From contig JAKVAZ010000006.1 of the NCBI GenBank assembly GCA_022447225.1, positions 248,001-312,000 of the forward strand: 64,000 bases of DNA, in the 5' to 3' direction. Numbering within the stretch: the first letter of the stretch is position 1; each line of letters starts with the position of its first letter. Positions 1 to 9,140 of this stretch are shown here, one piece after another. The translations under genes and the position numbers were made by a program. The notes below the pieces were generated by a model. That model did not search any database, had not been told where the DNA came from, and saw nothing but the letters and a program-made list of their open reading frames with translations. This DNA comes from Fuerstiella sp. GTDB lineage: Bacteria > Planctomycetota > Planctomycetia > Planctomycetales > Planctomycetaceae.

Positions 1-826
1 ACAGCCGCTTCCACAAATTATCTCCGCGCAGAGCATGAATCTGTCGCACACCCGTTTCACCGCCGGCCCTGCGTTCAGACATGCACTGAGCCGTTTCCAA
101 TGCGTGAATGTCGTAGCTGTCGACGCCTCCATAGGCCACACAGACGCTCTCTTTCACTGCGGCACCATAGGGCATATCGATGCATGGCATTCTTCGGGTA
201 ACCGGCAAAGACGACCCGGCCAGAAAAGGGAAATTCAAACGCCGTGAATCCTCAACCATTTCCACACATTCGTCCCAGTCGGTCGAAAGATGTTTGTCAT
301 TGAAGACAGGTACGCTGCGACCACTATCTTCAAAGACGTCAACTACTTTTTTGAACCACTCGTACCTCGGATACCGCGTCTGACCTTTTTCAGTCCGGGG
401 ATACGATCCGTGCTCACCGATAATGATCACACCATCGACCGCCAGTTTCTCGCCACCTAATGTGAGGGCCTCTTCGATTGTGGGTACCTGATTCAACCCG
501 TGCTTCCTGATGCGACCGCGCGCCAGATCGTTCTCCGGAAACTGATCAATATAAACCGATACAACATCCACTCGGGGCCGTTGCCAGCCGCCATTCCAGG
601 TGTAACCGACGGTGTGCCGATCCAGAAAATGCTGTGCATGAGAATGCCGGTAAACAACCGTCCCCAGGAAGGCAACCTTTGGACGGCGGCCCAGGACAGT
701 CTCAGCTGCCGGAACGGAACGAATCAGCGGGCCGCCTGCGCTGATTGCGCCGGTTCCCAGGAATGTTCCTGCTCCCAGAGATTTCAGAAATTGGCGGCGG
801 TTCGATCGGTTACTCGGTTCAGTCAT
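1..826 (-). CDS. Tat-exported protein of unknown function, C-terminus beyond window edge
   Basis: This reading frame stays open to the left edge, so about 275 N-terminal residues are present and the C-terminus is missing. The ATG at 826 opens a protein with a twin-arginine signal: residues 9-14 are NRRQFL, followed by a small hydrophobic stretch rich in Ala and Gly, then a mature part starting near LGRRPKVAFLGTV. The mature sequence has an alpha/beta look, with strands such as VDGVIIIGEHG, but no family that I can name. Tat export suggests a folded or cofactor-bearing protein in the periplasm. Planctomycete genomes carry many such Tat proteins, often near dehydrogenases. It is divergent from the alcohol dehydrogenase at 1536. 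The reading frame is secure; the function is unknown. Confidence 0.85.
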   Translation of the reverse strand, partial: MTEPSNRSNRRQFLKSLGAGTFLGTGAISAGGPLIRSVPAAETVLGRRPKVAFLGTVVYRHSHAQHFLDRHTVGYTWNGGWQRPRVDVVSVYIDQFPENDLARGRIRKHGLNQVPTIEEALTLGGEKLAVDGVIIIGEHGSYPRTEKGQTRYPRYEWFKKVVDVFEDSGRSVPVFNDKHLSTDWDECVEMVEDSRRLNFPFLAGSSLPVTRRMPCIDMPYGAAVKESVCVAYGGVDSYDIHALETAQCMSERRAGGETGVRQIHALRGDNLWKRL

Positions 827-1535
827 TTCTGTTTTCTCTTACCGTGGCACAAATATCACACAGTCATCTGCCGGTACCGACCGGACGCTCTATCAACAAG
901 AAGTCGGAAAGTATTCGGTCAGTCACACCTAACCCGTCCTGGAATGTTGACTGTTGGCAGAAACATCCGATCAGTATCACGGTACTGAGTTTTATGTGAT
1001 TCGACAAATGCTGTCATGTGTGACATATGCCCCACAAAACACGATTCAGATAACACTGTGGAAAATCAACGGAATCAGACCAAAGCTAACGGTCCTGGTA
1101 AAGATTCCGCATTAGAACGTTTTATCATGGTTTTGATCCGGAATCCTCTCAACCGACAGCGTGTTAAGACACTGGTGACAACAAATACCAAAGATGTTTT
1201 GAACATTCCGTCCTTCAATTCACCCCGGGAATCAATACCTGACACCAAGAAACCTGAGAATCGCTTCGCATTTGCCTTTCGATTGACTCTTCCGTCATGT
1301 CACATGATTAGAGTCCATTCAAATCCGTCCGACCAGGTTGCCGCAGGCAGCTGAGCAGAATGCTGAGTCATTTACTGCTGCACCACTGGACGACATTTAT
1401 GAGACTGGTGCCCCAACGGACATGCCTGACGGAAACAGATCCAATATTGGCCTGAACAGTTATGATGATCTGGGTAGAAACAAATTGCATATCGCAACTC
1501 TGTGAGTCAATGCGTTCGGCAACCGGAGGTCATTC
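827..1535. other. Intergenic region between divergent genes
   Basis: About 700 bases separate the Tat protein from the alcohol dehydrogenase. Short open frames exist on the plus strand, for example 1016-1354, but they lack a ribosome-binding site and a recognisable product. I see no strong hairpin, repeat or tRNA. It should contain the promoters of both divergent genes. Confidence 0.5.
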
Positions 1536-2495
1536 ATGCGTGCCCTGGAACTGCGAGACAGTGAATTAATCTTTCGACCCGACTACTCTGAGCCAACTCC
1601 ACCGGATGGTGAAGTGAACGTCCGGATACTTAAGGCAGGGATCTGCGAGACAGATATTCAGCTCGTCAGAGGATACATGGAATTTGGGGGGATTCCGGGC
1701 CATGAGTTCGTAGGCATTCCCGTATCGGGTCGGTTTGAAGGCCGCCGTGTGGTCGGTGAAATCAATTGTCCCTGTGGCGAATGTGCGATGTGCAAAGCCA
1801 ACATGCCTCGGCATTGTCCACAACGGACTGTCGTCGGAATCCTGAATCGCAACGGGGCGTTCGCAGATCTGCTGACAATACCGGAAACATGCCTGCATCC
1901 GGTTCCGGATCATGTCCCCGATGAGTTAGCGGTCTTCGTGGAACCCGTGGCTGCTGCGTGTCGCATCGTCGAACAACAACTGGTCGACCCGAATGATTCC
2001 GTCCTGATTCTGGGGGCCGGACGGCTTGGCAATCTGTGTGCTCAGGTCCTGCACACACGATGTCGGGAACTGCTGGTTGTCGGGAAACATGCCTGGAAGC
2101 TGTCGAAAGTGGCGGAATGTAAGATTGAATCAGAAGAGCTGCAGTCCTTTGTGCCTCAGGCAAAGTGGGATGTTGTTGTTGACTGTACAGGATCACCCAG
2201 CGGTCTGGATATCGCTCTCCAAAGTGTGCATGCGTGCGGCACGATCGTCCTCAAAACCACCATCGCGGGCGAACAATCAATGCATATGGCACCGGTGGTC
2301 ATTGATGAAACACGAATTGTCGGGTCACGGTGCGGACCATTTGAACCGGCATTGAAGCTGATTTCGGAAGGACAGCTACAGCTTGCTCCGATGATTTCAG
2401 CGACTTACGATATTGAGGCTGCGATTGAGGCGTTTGAGGTGTCGTCGCGCAGCGACGTACTCAAAGTGCAGTTGAACCTCGGATCCGACAAGTGA
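1536..2495 (+). CDS. Zinc-dependent alcohol dehydrogenase (MDR family)
   Basis: Medium-chain dehydrogenase/reductase, 319 residues, somewhat shorter than the usual 340-350. The GroES-like N-terminal half carries the catalytic zinc ligands Cys37 in GICETD and His56-Glu57 in GHE. A Cys cluster (C80, C83, C86, C94) matches the structural zinc lobe. The Rossmann half shows the nucleotide-binding pattern GAGRLGNLCAQ near residues 160-170 and DCTGSPSG further on. It should oxidise an alcohol or polyol with NAD(P); the substrate cannot be read from sequence. A clear ribosome-binding site (GGAGG) precedes the ATG. Its stop overlaps a possible GTG start of the next gene by four bases, so the two are probably co-transcribed. 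Confidence 0.92.
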   Translation: MRALELRDSELIFRPDYSEPTPPDGEVNVRILKAGICETDIQLVRGYMEFGGIPGHEFVGIPVSGRFEGRRVVGEINCPCGECAMCKANMPRHCPQRTVVGILNRNGAFADLLTIPETCLHPVPDHVPDELAVFVEPVAAACRIVEQQLVDPNDSVLILGAGRLGNLCAQVLHTRCRELLVVGKHAWKLSKVAECKIESEELQSFVPQAKWDVVVDCTGSPSGLDIALQSVHACGTIVLKTTIAGEQSMHMAPVVIDETRIVGSRCGPFEPALKLISEGQLQLAPMISATYDIEAAIEAFEVSSRSDVLKVQLNLGSDK

Positions 2496-2566
2496 ATCCG
2501 GTCGGATCGCGACAAGCCTGTTTGCACAGTGAGTATCACTCCGGAATTGACAGAGATCGGCGGCAA

Positions 2567-5047
2567 ATGCGAGACGTCTCCTGTACACGACGATGCGGGC
2601 TGTACGCGATTACTTTCTGTTTACTGTTATCGGAACGATCCGAAGTGTACGCCTGGCATCAGCCAATGTCTGACATTGAGCTGCGGGAGATGGTAACAAC
2701 TGCGATTGACCATGGTGTGAATTATCTGCGTCGCATTCAGCATCAGGCCAGTGGTGCCTGGAGATCGTCCATTAACAATCCTGTGGGGCTGACATCACTG
2801 GCTGTGCTGGCTCAGCTGAACTGCGACGTTCCCACTGATGCCCCACAGCTCAGGAAAGGATTACGTTTCCTGCGCAGAACCACTCTGGCGCAGCTTCCTG
2901 CTAATTCCGGCAACTATGAAGCATCGTTATTACTGATGGCATTGTGCGCTGCTCGTGAATACGACATTGACCGTCCGCAGATTCAGAGACTGGCCAGGGA
3001 AATTCAGGATTCTCAGGTAACAGAGGGGCCCGACCGCGGACTCTGGAACTATGGACTTGTTAATTATTCCGGACCTCTGGGACATCCGGACCGCAGTAAC
3101 GGTCAGTTCGCCGTACTGGCCCTTCGTGACGCTGCCAATGCCGGAGTGGAAATCGATCAGAATGTCTGGGAACGCGTACGAGATCACTGGGAAACAAAAC
3201 AGAACCCTGACGGCGGATGGAGTTACCATACGCCTCTCACCGGTCGAGGCCCCACGCAGCTGTCAACCGGAAGTATGACAGTCGCAGGCCTGTCCACCAT
3301 CTCAATCGCGGCGAGAATGCTTCAAGATGATTCAAACACTGATCCGGACGGAAAGGTCGACTGCTGTAGCCTTCATCCCCCGCCGGTCGCTCTGACAAAA
3401 GGCCACAACTGGCTGGCCGAGCGGTTTTCCATACTCACCAACCCGGGCCACGGCCATCAGCATCTTTATTACTTGTACGGCCTGGAACGAGCCGGTCGAC
3501 TGACAGGTGTTCGTTTGTTTGGCCCGCACGACTGGTATCGTTCCGGATCCCGGTACCTTGCTGATCCGCAATACGATGCTCGCCACGAAGATGGTCGGTG
3601 GCAGACAGCCAACAGTCGGAATCCTATTCTGGCGACATCTTACGCTCTGCTGTTCCTGTCCAAGGGACTGTCGCGAATCGTAGTCAACAAGCTGGATTAC
3701 ACATCGGATACACAGAATCCGGATCCCAACGGTGAATGGAACCGGCACTATCTGGACATTGCCAACCTGATCGATCACATCGACTCAACAGAGAACCAGG
3801 GCTGGCCTCCAAGACTGAACAGCCAGGTACTCACACTGAGCAAACTACGGGAACCAACTGCCGTATCTGACATGAATCAGGCACCGGTGCTGTATATTTC
3901 CGGAAGTAAAGCTCCCGTATTTAGCGATCAACAGGTCTCCTGGCTGCGAAAATACATTGACGAAGGTGGATTCATTTATGCACAGGCCAACTGCAAAGAA
4001 AGTTCGTTCGGTGAAGGAATTCGCAATCTGGTGACACGCATGTTTCCGGATGAAGAAGCCTCTCTCACTGGTTTGTCACCGGACCACCCGGTGTTTCGAA
4101 GCCAACATCTGTTGAACTCTGCCGGTTTCGAACTCTCCGGAGTCGACTTTGGCTGCCGGACCTCTGTGATTTACTCTCCCGAAGATCATGCGTGTTACTG
4201 GCACAAGTGGATGCGCCACCCTCCCAGGGAACGCTCACTGGCGCTTAATCAGCGAATTCTGCGAAGCATTCGGCTCGGTGTAAATGTGATCGCATATGCC
4301 ACCGGTAAACAACCTCCTGACAAGCTTAACGATTCAACCGTTCAGAACGGGAATCCGGAAGACAGGATTACTCGCGGACTTCTTGAGATCGCTCAATTGC
4401 GACATGACGGAGGATGGAATACCGCACCAGGAGCTGTTGGCAATGTGCTGCTGGGACTCAACAGGACAACCGGACTGGGCGTTTCCGCAACACCCCGGTC
4501 GGTTCCGCTGACATTGCAGGCCCTGAGTGAGTATCCGATAGCCTGGATGCACGGTCGTTTTGGGTTTTCTCTGAGGGCTGATGAAAGAAATGCCCTGCGG
4601 GACTATCTGAGCCGCGGTCCGGTGCTGATTGCCGATGCCTGCTGTGGCTCAAAACAGTTTGACACCAGTTTTCGCGATCTGATGCAGCTGATGTACCCGG
4701 AACATCGGCTGAAACCGATTCCGGATCATCATCTGATGTTTACTGAAGCAACAGGGTTTGACGTCAGAAAGGTAAGTCGGCGCCGACTTGAAACCCGTTC
4801 TGCCACGGTGTCAATTCAGTCGAAGGTGCTGATCGGCCCACCACGTTTCGAAGGAATTCAGATCAATGGACAGTATGTGGTGATCTACAGCCCGTATGAT
4901 TTGAGTTGCGCCCTGGACAATCAGACGTCGCTGGCCTGCAACGGATATCTGAAAGAAGATGCAATGAAACTGGCCATCAATATGCTCCTGTTTGCACAGG
5001 ACCAGGAAATCACGGCCGGCCCGTTGTCAGAAAACAAAGCTCGCTAG
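2567..5047 (+). CDS. Prenyltransferase-like repeat protein with two DUF4159 domains
   Basis: Large exported protein. I place the start at the ATG at 2567, which gives a signal-like segment ending near SEVYA; an upstream GTG at 2492 overlapping the dehydrogenase stop is the alternative and gives 851 residues. Counting from the GTG, residues about 60-390 form alpha-alpha toroid repeats of the prenyltransferase/squalene-oxidase type (for example QNPDGGWSYHTPLTGRG). Residues about 420-610 and 640-840 are two DUF4159 domains, each with a VLYISG- or WMHGR-type beta strand and a YSPxD motif (VIYSPEDHACYW and VVIYSPYDLSCALDN). Single DUF4159 domains are common in planctomycetes; two in one chain is less usual. 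Role unknown, probably in the periplasm. Confidence 0.88.
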   Translation: MRDVSCTRRCGLYAITFCLLLSERSEVYAWHQPMSDIELREMVTTAIDHGVNYLRRIQHQASGAWRSSINNPVGLTSLAVLAQLNCDVPTDAPQLRKGLRFLRRTTLAQLPANSGNYEASLLLMALCAAREYDIDRPQIQRLAREIQDSQVTEGPDRGLWNYGLVNYSGPLGHPDRSNGQFAVLALRDAANAGVEIDQNVWERVRDHWETKQNPDGGWSYHTPLTGRGPTQLSTGSMTVAGLSTISIAARMLQDDSNTDPDGKVDCCSLHPPPVALTKGHNWLAERFSILTNPGHGHQHLYYLYGLERAGRLTGVRLFGPHDWYRSGSRYLADPQYDARHEDGRWQTANSRNPILATSYALLFLSKGLSRIVVNKLDYTSDTQNPDPNGEWNRHYLDIANLIDHIDSTENQGWPPRLNSQVLTLSKLREPTAVSDMNQAPVLYISGSKAPVFSDQQVSWLRKYIDEGGFIYAQANCKESSFGEGIRNLVTRMFPDEEASLTGLSPDHPVFRSQHLLNSAGFELSGVDFGCRTSVIYSPEDHACYWHKWMRHPPRERSLALNQRILRSIRLGVNVIAYATGKQPPDKLNDSTVQNGNPEDRITRGLLEIAQLRHDGGWNTAPGAVGNVLLGLNRTTGLGVSATPRSVPLTLQALSEYPIAWMHGRFGFSLRADERNALRDYLSRGPVLIADACCGSKQFDTSFRDLMQLMYPEHRLKPIPDHHLMFTEATGFDVRKVSRRRLETRSATVSIQSKVLIGPPRFEGIQINGQYVVIYSPYDLSCALDNQTSLACNGYLKEDAMKLAINMLLFAQDQEITAGPLSENKAR

Positions 5048-5077
5048 AACGGTCTGTCCGGCAGCCTGACCAATGCA

Positions 5078-5108
5078 AAAAGCCGTCCCGGAGTCAGGAA
5101 CGGCTTTT
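5078..5108. terminator. Bidirectional intrinsic terminator
   Basis: The arms AAAAGCCGT (5078-5086) and ACGGCTTTT (5100-5108) form a nine-pair stem that supplies a U-tract in either direction. It lies between two convergent genes ending at 5047 and 5135. Confidence 0.85.
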
Positions 5109-5134
5109 GCGGTGTTTCTTATTGCGAGTCTGAA

Positions 5135-5425
5135 TCAGAAGACATCCAGAATGAAGTGGTGTCCCCGATGATACGGCTTCTCTGACGGGTAAAAGTTGTA
5201 CCATGACTTGTTGTAGACCGGAATCCGCATTGAAGGCGAATAACGATAGTACAGATGATCGTACTGCTGTGGCTGCTGGAAAGTCTGTGGATAGTACACA
5301 TACGGATAGTGATAGAATCTCTGCCAGTCAGCCGGCTGACCTGGAGCAGCAGCGTCAACGGCATCTCCGAATCCTGCGGATACAGCCGCAGCAATGACGG
5401 TGAAGAGGATTAATCGCTTCAACAT
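5135..5425 (-). CDS. Small secreted Tyr/Pro-rich protein
   Basis: 96-residue protein starting at the ATG at 5425, which has a GGAG ribosome-binding site. The longer in-frame start at 5500 would run back into the structured leader, so I reject it. Residues 1-25 are a classic signal peptide (MLKRLILFTVIAAAVSAGFG), followed by a mature part rich in aromatic residues and Pro, including FYHYPYVYYPQ and YNKSWYNFYPSEKPYHRGHHF. Similar short HYPYVYYPQ-type exported proteins recur in planctomycetes, but I know of no established function. It is preceded by the folded RNA at 5478-5624, which suggests expression control at the RNA level. Confidence 0.8.
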   Translation of the reverse strand: MLKRLILFTVIAAAVSAGFGDAVDAAAPGQPADWQRFYHYPYVYYPQTFQQPQQYDHLYYRYSPSMRIPVYNKSWYNFYPSEKPYHRGHHFILDVF

Positions 5426-5477
5426 CTTGAGTCTCCAAATCACGTCCGTGGGATGGCTGAATTGAGAAAGGGGACTT

Positions 5478-5624
5478 CTCGGCCTGCGAACCAAGGACAA
5501 CCGAAGTTGTCTTAGTCGCCCCCGGAAACAGTCATTCCGGTTCGCAGGGCCGAGGTCGTCTCTTCTCCTCGTTCGCCGAAGCGAACAGTGACATCCGGCT
5601 CCTGCGGCATTAGATGCCGGTCAC
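5478..5624 (-). ncRNA. Structured leader or small RNA with UUCG tetraloops
   Basis: Read on the minus strand, this segment folds into three consecutive units. Unit 1: GTGAC (5588-5592) pairs with GTCAC (5620-5624) and encloses CGGCAT/ATGCCG (5605-5610/5614-5619). Unit 2: a perfect six-pair hairpin, 5571-5586, closed by a C(UUCG)G tetraloop. Unit 3: a three-way junction whose outer stem pairs 5478-5490 with 5541-5554 and whose arms are GACAAC-UUCG-GUUGUC (5496-5511) and CCGGAA/TTCCGG (5522-5527/5535-5540). The extra-stable UUCG loops occur only when read on the minus strand, which fixes the transcript strand. The ATG of the secreted protein lies 52 bases downstream. No known riboswitch consensus was recognised. 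Confidence 0.7.
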
Positions 5625-5755
5625 TAGAGTCGGATGCGTCCCTTCCCTCGCCATACCTTATCGGCAGACAGACGCCCTGCGATCAAAACTTTCCGGAGAA
5701 TCGTCACAGAACACACAATCAGAATGAGTCACGACCAGGTTATCCCGAACAAGGA

Positions 5756-6946
5756 CTACAACTCGAGTCTGTCCACAATCTGCCTGGCAATCGTCAGCGA
5801 GGCGGTTGCAGCCGGGGAGGGAGCATTACAAACATTCAGCGTTCTGTTCGTCCGGAGAATCAGAAAGTCATCAACCAGATCACCTGTCGGAGCCAGCGCC
5901 TGAGCCCGAACGCCTGACGGAGCGGCAATCAGATGACCGGCCCGTATCTCAGGTACGAGATTTTGCAACGCCCGCACAAACGCTCGTCTGGAAAACGAGC
6001 GCCAGACTTCACCGGCACCGGTCTTCCAGTATTTCATTGCCAACCGCAGAAATCCCGGAAACATCAAGGATTCGGTCAGATCACGAAGATTGATATGACT
6101 CCAGCGGTATCCCTCACGAGCGAGGGCCAGAACAGCATTGGGGCCGCATTCGACACCGCCTGTCACAATCTTTGTGAAATGCACACCAAGAAACGGAAAA
6201 CGCGGATCCGGTACAGGATAAATCAGCCCCCGGCACAAATGTGTCGCGTCCGGCTTTAAAGTAAAGAACTCACCGCGAAACGGCACGATCTGCTCATTCA
6301 TCTTCTGTCCCGACATTTTTGCAACACGATCGCTGTAAAGCCCGGCACAGTTGACAACCTGTGTCGCACGGATTGTCTGATCTCCACAAACGACTTCGAC
6401 CGCATCTGCCGACTGTCGGATTTCCGTCACACGAACAGACAACCGAATGTCGACTCCGCGTTCGGTCAACAGATCTCCCAGCCTCTCACACATGCCCGGA
6501 TAGTCAACGATTCCGGACTCGGGAACATGAATCGCCCTGACCCCTGCGGCATGGGGTTCCAGTTCCGAAAGTCTGTCTTTGTCCACGATTTCGCACGACA
6601 CACCGTTCTTCTGTCCCCGCTGATAGATTCGTTCCAGAGCTGGCAACTGATCGTCTTGTGTGGCCACGATGACCTTCCCGGTTTTTTCCCAGGCCACACC
6701 ATACTCACTGCAAAAGAGCTCAAGAGCTTTTTTGCCATCGCGACAGTTGCGGGCACGCAGAGACCCGGGCTTGTAGTAAATACCCGAATGGATCACGCCC
6801 GAATTGCGACCGGTCTGATGGCTGGCCAGTCGATCTTCTTTTTCCAGTAAAACAACCCTGGTCTTCGGCGAACGCTCGACGAGTTGCCAGGCTGTGGCCA
6901 GCCCGATAATACCACCACCGACGACCACAACATCAGTCTGAGACAT
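5756..6946 (-). CDS. lhgO: L-2-hydroxyglutarate oxidase
   Basis: FAD-dependent oxidoreductase of the DAO superfamily, 396 residues, the usual length for LhgO. The N-terminal dinucleotide-binding motif VVVGGGIIGLATAWQL lies at residues 6-21, followed by the family signature around HQTGRNSGVIHSGIYY. Downstream are VVNCAGLYSDRVA and a C-terminal GDLVDDFLI segment. The known E. coli enzyme oxidises L-2-hydroxyglutarate to 2-oxoglutarate and passes electrons to the membrane quinone pool. Here it lies 29 bases after hemQ on the same strand, so the two are likely one operon. Confident as to family; the exact substrate is inferred from strong overall resemblance. Confidence 0.9.
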   Translation of the reverse strand: MSQTDVVVVGGGIIGLATAWQLVERSPKTRVVLLEKEDRLASHQTGRNSGVIHSGIYYKPGSLRARNCRDGKKALELFCSEYGVAWEKTGKVIVATQDDQLPALERIYQRGQKNGVSCEIVDKDRLSELEPHAAGVRAIHVPESGIVDYPGMCERLGDLLTERGVDIRLSVRVTEIRQSADAVEVVCGDQTIRATQVVNCAGLYSDRVAKMSGQKMNEQIVPFRGEFFTLKPDATHLCRGLIYPVPDPRFPFLGVHFTKIVTGGVECGPNAVLALAREGYRWSHINLRDLTESLMFPGFLRLAMKYWKTGAGEVWRSFSRRAFVRALQNLVPEIRAGHLIAAPSGVRAQALAPTGDLVDDFLILRTNRTLNVCNAPSPAATASLTIARQIVDRLEL

Positions 6947-6975
6947 TCGAATATCAATCCTGCAAGACGTGTTCG

Positions 6976-7815
6976 TCAGACCCGGAGATGAGCCAGGATT
7001 TCCTCAGCCGACATGGCATAGCTGACATAGAAAGGACCGAACTCGGCATACTGAGCGGATGCCCGGTCAAAACGCATGCTGTACACAATATCCTTGATAT
7101 GTTCAGGAGCGCGGGCCCAAAGTGTCACCCCCCACTCCCAGTCGTCAAAACCCGTCGATGCTGTGATCAGCTGCGAAACCCGACCGGCGAAACGGATCCC
7201 CGACGTCGCATGCTCCGCCATCATGGCCGTTCTGGCACTGAACGACTCCATAAACCAGTTCGCCTGAGGTCGCCGCGATTTGTTCATCGGATAAAAGGCA
7301 ATCACGGGAAACGGCGGAATATCGGGATACAGTCTTTGTTTGTTCATGGCAGGCAAACGCTGTTCATAGGCGTTCAGCTTCGCCTGCCAGGCAGGATCAT
7401 CAGGCCCCAGTCCTTCGCGTCGCAAACGATCGGCAAACTGTTCGACCGACGGTACGTATTCTGAGATCTCGGTGACAGAAACGAAAGAATATGCCGGTTC
7501 CAGCACCGTACCAATGGCACTGCTGCGCAGCATCTGCGTGACAGCATCAATTTTCAGCGGATCAGGATCCATCAGGATCAATCCCAGATCTGCCTGATGA
7601 CCGGACGTGGCGGAAACCTGCAGACGAGTCGGAGCGTGTTCGGCTTCAGAATCCAGAATTCGAATGAAATCTTCGCGGGCCTGAGCACGGTCTGAATCAG
7701 TTACCGCCTGCAAAGCAGACTGATTAATACGGTAATAAACATGCAGACAGTGCCAGCCTTCGGACATCTGGATCGTTGGATCGGGAAGATTCGCAGGAGG
7801 ACCAGGACGGTTCAC
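6976..7815 (-). CDS. hemQ: Coproheme decarboxylase HemQ (chlorite dismutase family)
   Basis: 279 residues, with the double ferredoxin-like fold of the chlorite-dismutase family. Features include the YPMNKSRRPQANWF segment with the conserved Tyr/Lys/Arg of HemQ proteins, EHATSGIRFAG, and the C-terminal DDWEWGVTLWARAPE. HemQ performs the last step of the coproporphyrin-dependent heme pathway, decarboxylating coproheme to heme b with peroxide, and is known from monoderm bacteria and from planctomycetes. A true chlorite dismutase is the alternative, but the YPMNK..R motif favours HemQ. It is the first gene of a likely two-gene unit with lhgO. Confidence 0.88.
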   Translation of the reverse strand: MNRPGPPANLPDPTIQMSEGWHCLHVYYRINQSALQAVTDSDRAQAREDFIRILDSEAEHAPTRLQVSATSGHQADLGLILMDPDPLKIDAVTQMLRSSAIGTVLEPAYSFVSVTEISEYVPSVEQFADRLRREGLGPDDPAWQAKLNAYEQRLPAMNKQRLYPDIPPFPVIAFYPMNKSRRPQANWFMESFSARTAMMAEHATSGIRFAGRVSQLITASTGFDDWEWGVTLWARAPEHIKDIVYSMRFDRASAQYAEFGPFYVSYAMSAEEILAHLRV

Positions 7816-7963
7816 GAAACAGCCTCATGAATATATAGCGAGGAAACAAAAAGAGAGACACACTTTCAACATCGTACTCGACAACAGACCAGGCTGCCTG
7901 GATTCAGTAACGGCATTTCCAGGATCGAACAGACTGAGGTCAGGTGCCAATCGCAACCGCTCC

Positions 7964-7977
7964 GTCTGCCGGCAGAC
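7964..7977. repeat. Perfect 14-bp palindrome
   Basis: GTCTGCC directly followed by GGCAGAC, with no loop, between the DapA-family gene and hemQ. The lack of a loop and of a U-tract argues against a terminator and for a dimeric protein-binding site. It lies about 150 bases upstream of hemQ. Confidence 0.4.
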
Positions 7978-8034
7978 AGGAACGCCGATGTGCCCGTCCG
8001 TTTACTTGATCATGGAACATGAGCCAACATCTCC

Positions 8035-8952
8035 TCATGCTGACTGCCAGTTCTTCAGCTGCCTCGCTGCATTTTGCAGATCTTTTTGACGCGATGATGC
8101 AACTCCGGAGAGAAACGGAAGGTGAGGACCGGTGTCAGCAATTTCGGCAAGTTTCACGGCATCGTGCAGTACACGAATGGGGTTGATTTCATTGCGCAGG
8201 TCTTCCAGTGGACAAAACTGTTTCCGAATTTCTTCAGCGCGGTCGTAGTCACCGGCCGTGAGGGCTTTCAACATCGCCTGCGACAAAGCAGGATTGACAC
8301 AAACACAGCCGGAGGTATAGCCCACACAGCCAAACTTCGTCAGGTGGACGAGTGCCGGTTGCTCACCAATTCCGCTGCAGATTCGCTGAGGATCAATTCG
8401 GTCCACCAGATCTTGCAGAAACGGATCGTTGGCCGTGTCATCCCGCACGATCGCGTACTTAATGAACGACACAAGTCCCTCGTCCACCAGTTCGGCAGCT
8501 CCCTGAGGCGTTAGAAGTCCTTCTTCTTTGATATAGAGCACAGCAGGACGATCGATCCGTTCCACAAATCGGCGAAACCCGATTTGAAATCCGGACTCGG
8601 TGGCCACGTTGTTCTGTGGCAAAACCATGACAGTCGGAAACTTCGTATCTTTCAGAATGTCAGCCTGGTCCATCATGGTCCCCCAGGCTGGACCTGCTGA
8701 CGGAATCATCAGCGTGTCATCGGCTGCATTCGCCTCCAGCATCTCGAGCAGTTCAGCGTATTCACTCACACAGGTGTGATACAGATTGGCGTTGCCTCCG
8801 TAAAGAAGCATGGAGACTCCGCCAGCCTCCAGATACTGAATCATGCGGGCATTCTGTGCCGAACAAATGACTAAATCACTGTTTCGAGCCAGCGGAGGAA
8901 CTGCGACAACAGATTGACGAAACTGTGACGGAACAACGGGATCAGTCTGCAT
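8035..8952 (-). CDS. Dihydrodipicolinate synthase family aldolase/lyase
   Basis: TIM-barrel protein of the DapA/N-acetylneuraminate-lyase family, about 305 residues from the ATG at 8952; an in-frame GTG at 9015 is a possible longer start. Recognisable parts are the N-terminal GGVSMLLYGGNANLY segment (the family has G-T-T-G-E or similar here), a central VLYIKEEGLL segment, and FIKYAIVRDD carrying the probable Schiff-base lysine. The C-terminal helix contains LEDLRNEINPIRVLHDAVKLA. The loop differs from canonical DapA, so lysine biosynthesis is unlikely; a sugar-acid or keto-acid aldolase is more plausible. It stands alone, about 190 bases after terC on the same strand. Confidence 0.82.
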   Translation of the reverse strand: MQTDPVVPSQFRQSVVAVPPLARNSDLVICSAQNARMIQYLEAGGVSMLLYGGNANLYHTCVSEYAELLEMLEANAADDTLMIPSAGPAWGTMMDQADILKDTKFPTVMVLPQNNVATESGFQIGFRRFVERIDRPAVLYIKEEGLLTPQGAAELVDEGLVSFIKYAIVRDDTANDPFLQDLVDRIDPQRICSGIGEQPALVHLTKFGCVGYTSGCVCVNPALSQAMLKALTAGDYDRAEEIRKQFCPLEDLRNEINPIRVLHDAVKLAEIADTGPHLPFLSGVASSRQKDLQNAARQLKNWQSA

Positions 8953-9140
8953 GTTAACTACCGGAAATAAATAGAACGGGGAACGAACGCACGAAAACCG
9001 AATATAATACCGCACCGGTCGCGCAGTGACTATTGATACCCGTTCAAAAAATCCGGGCCGCGGTCCAATGAGGCGTACAGAGTCTACAGATACGAATCTA
9101 CCTGGCTGAACCTGCCATTGGAATACAGCCGAGCCGTTCG

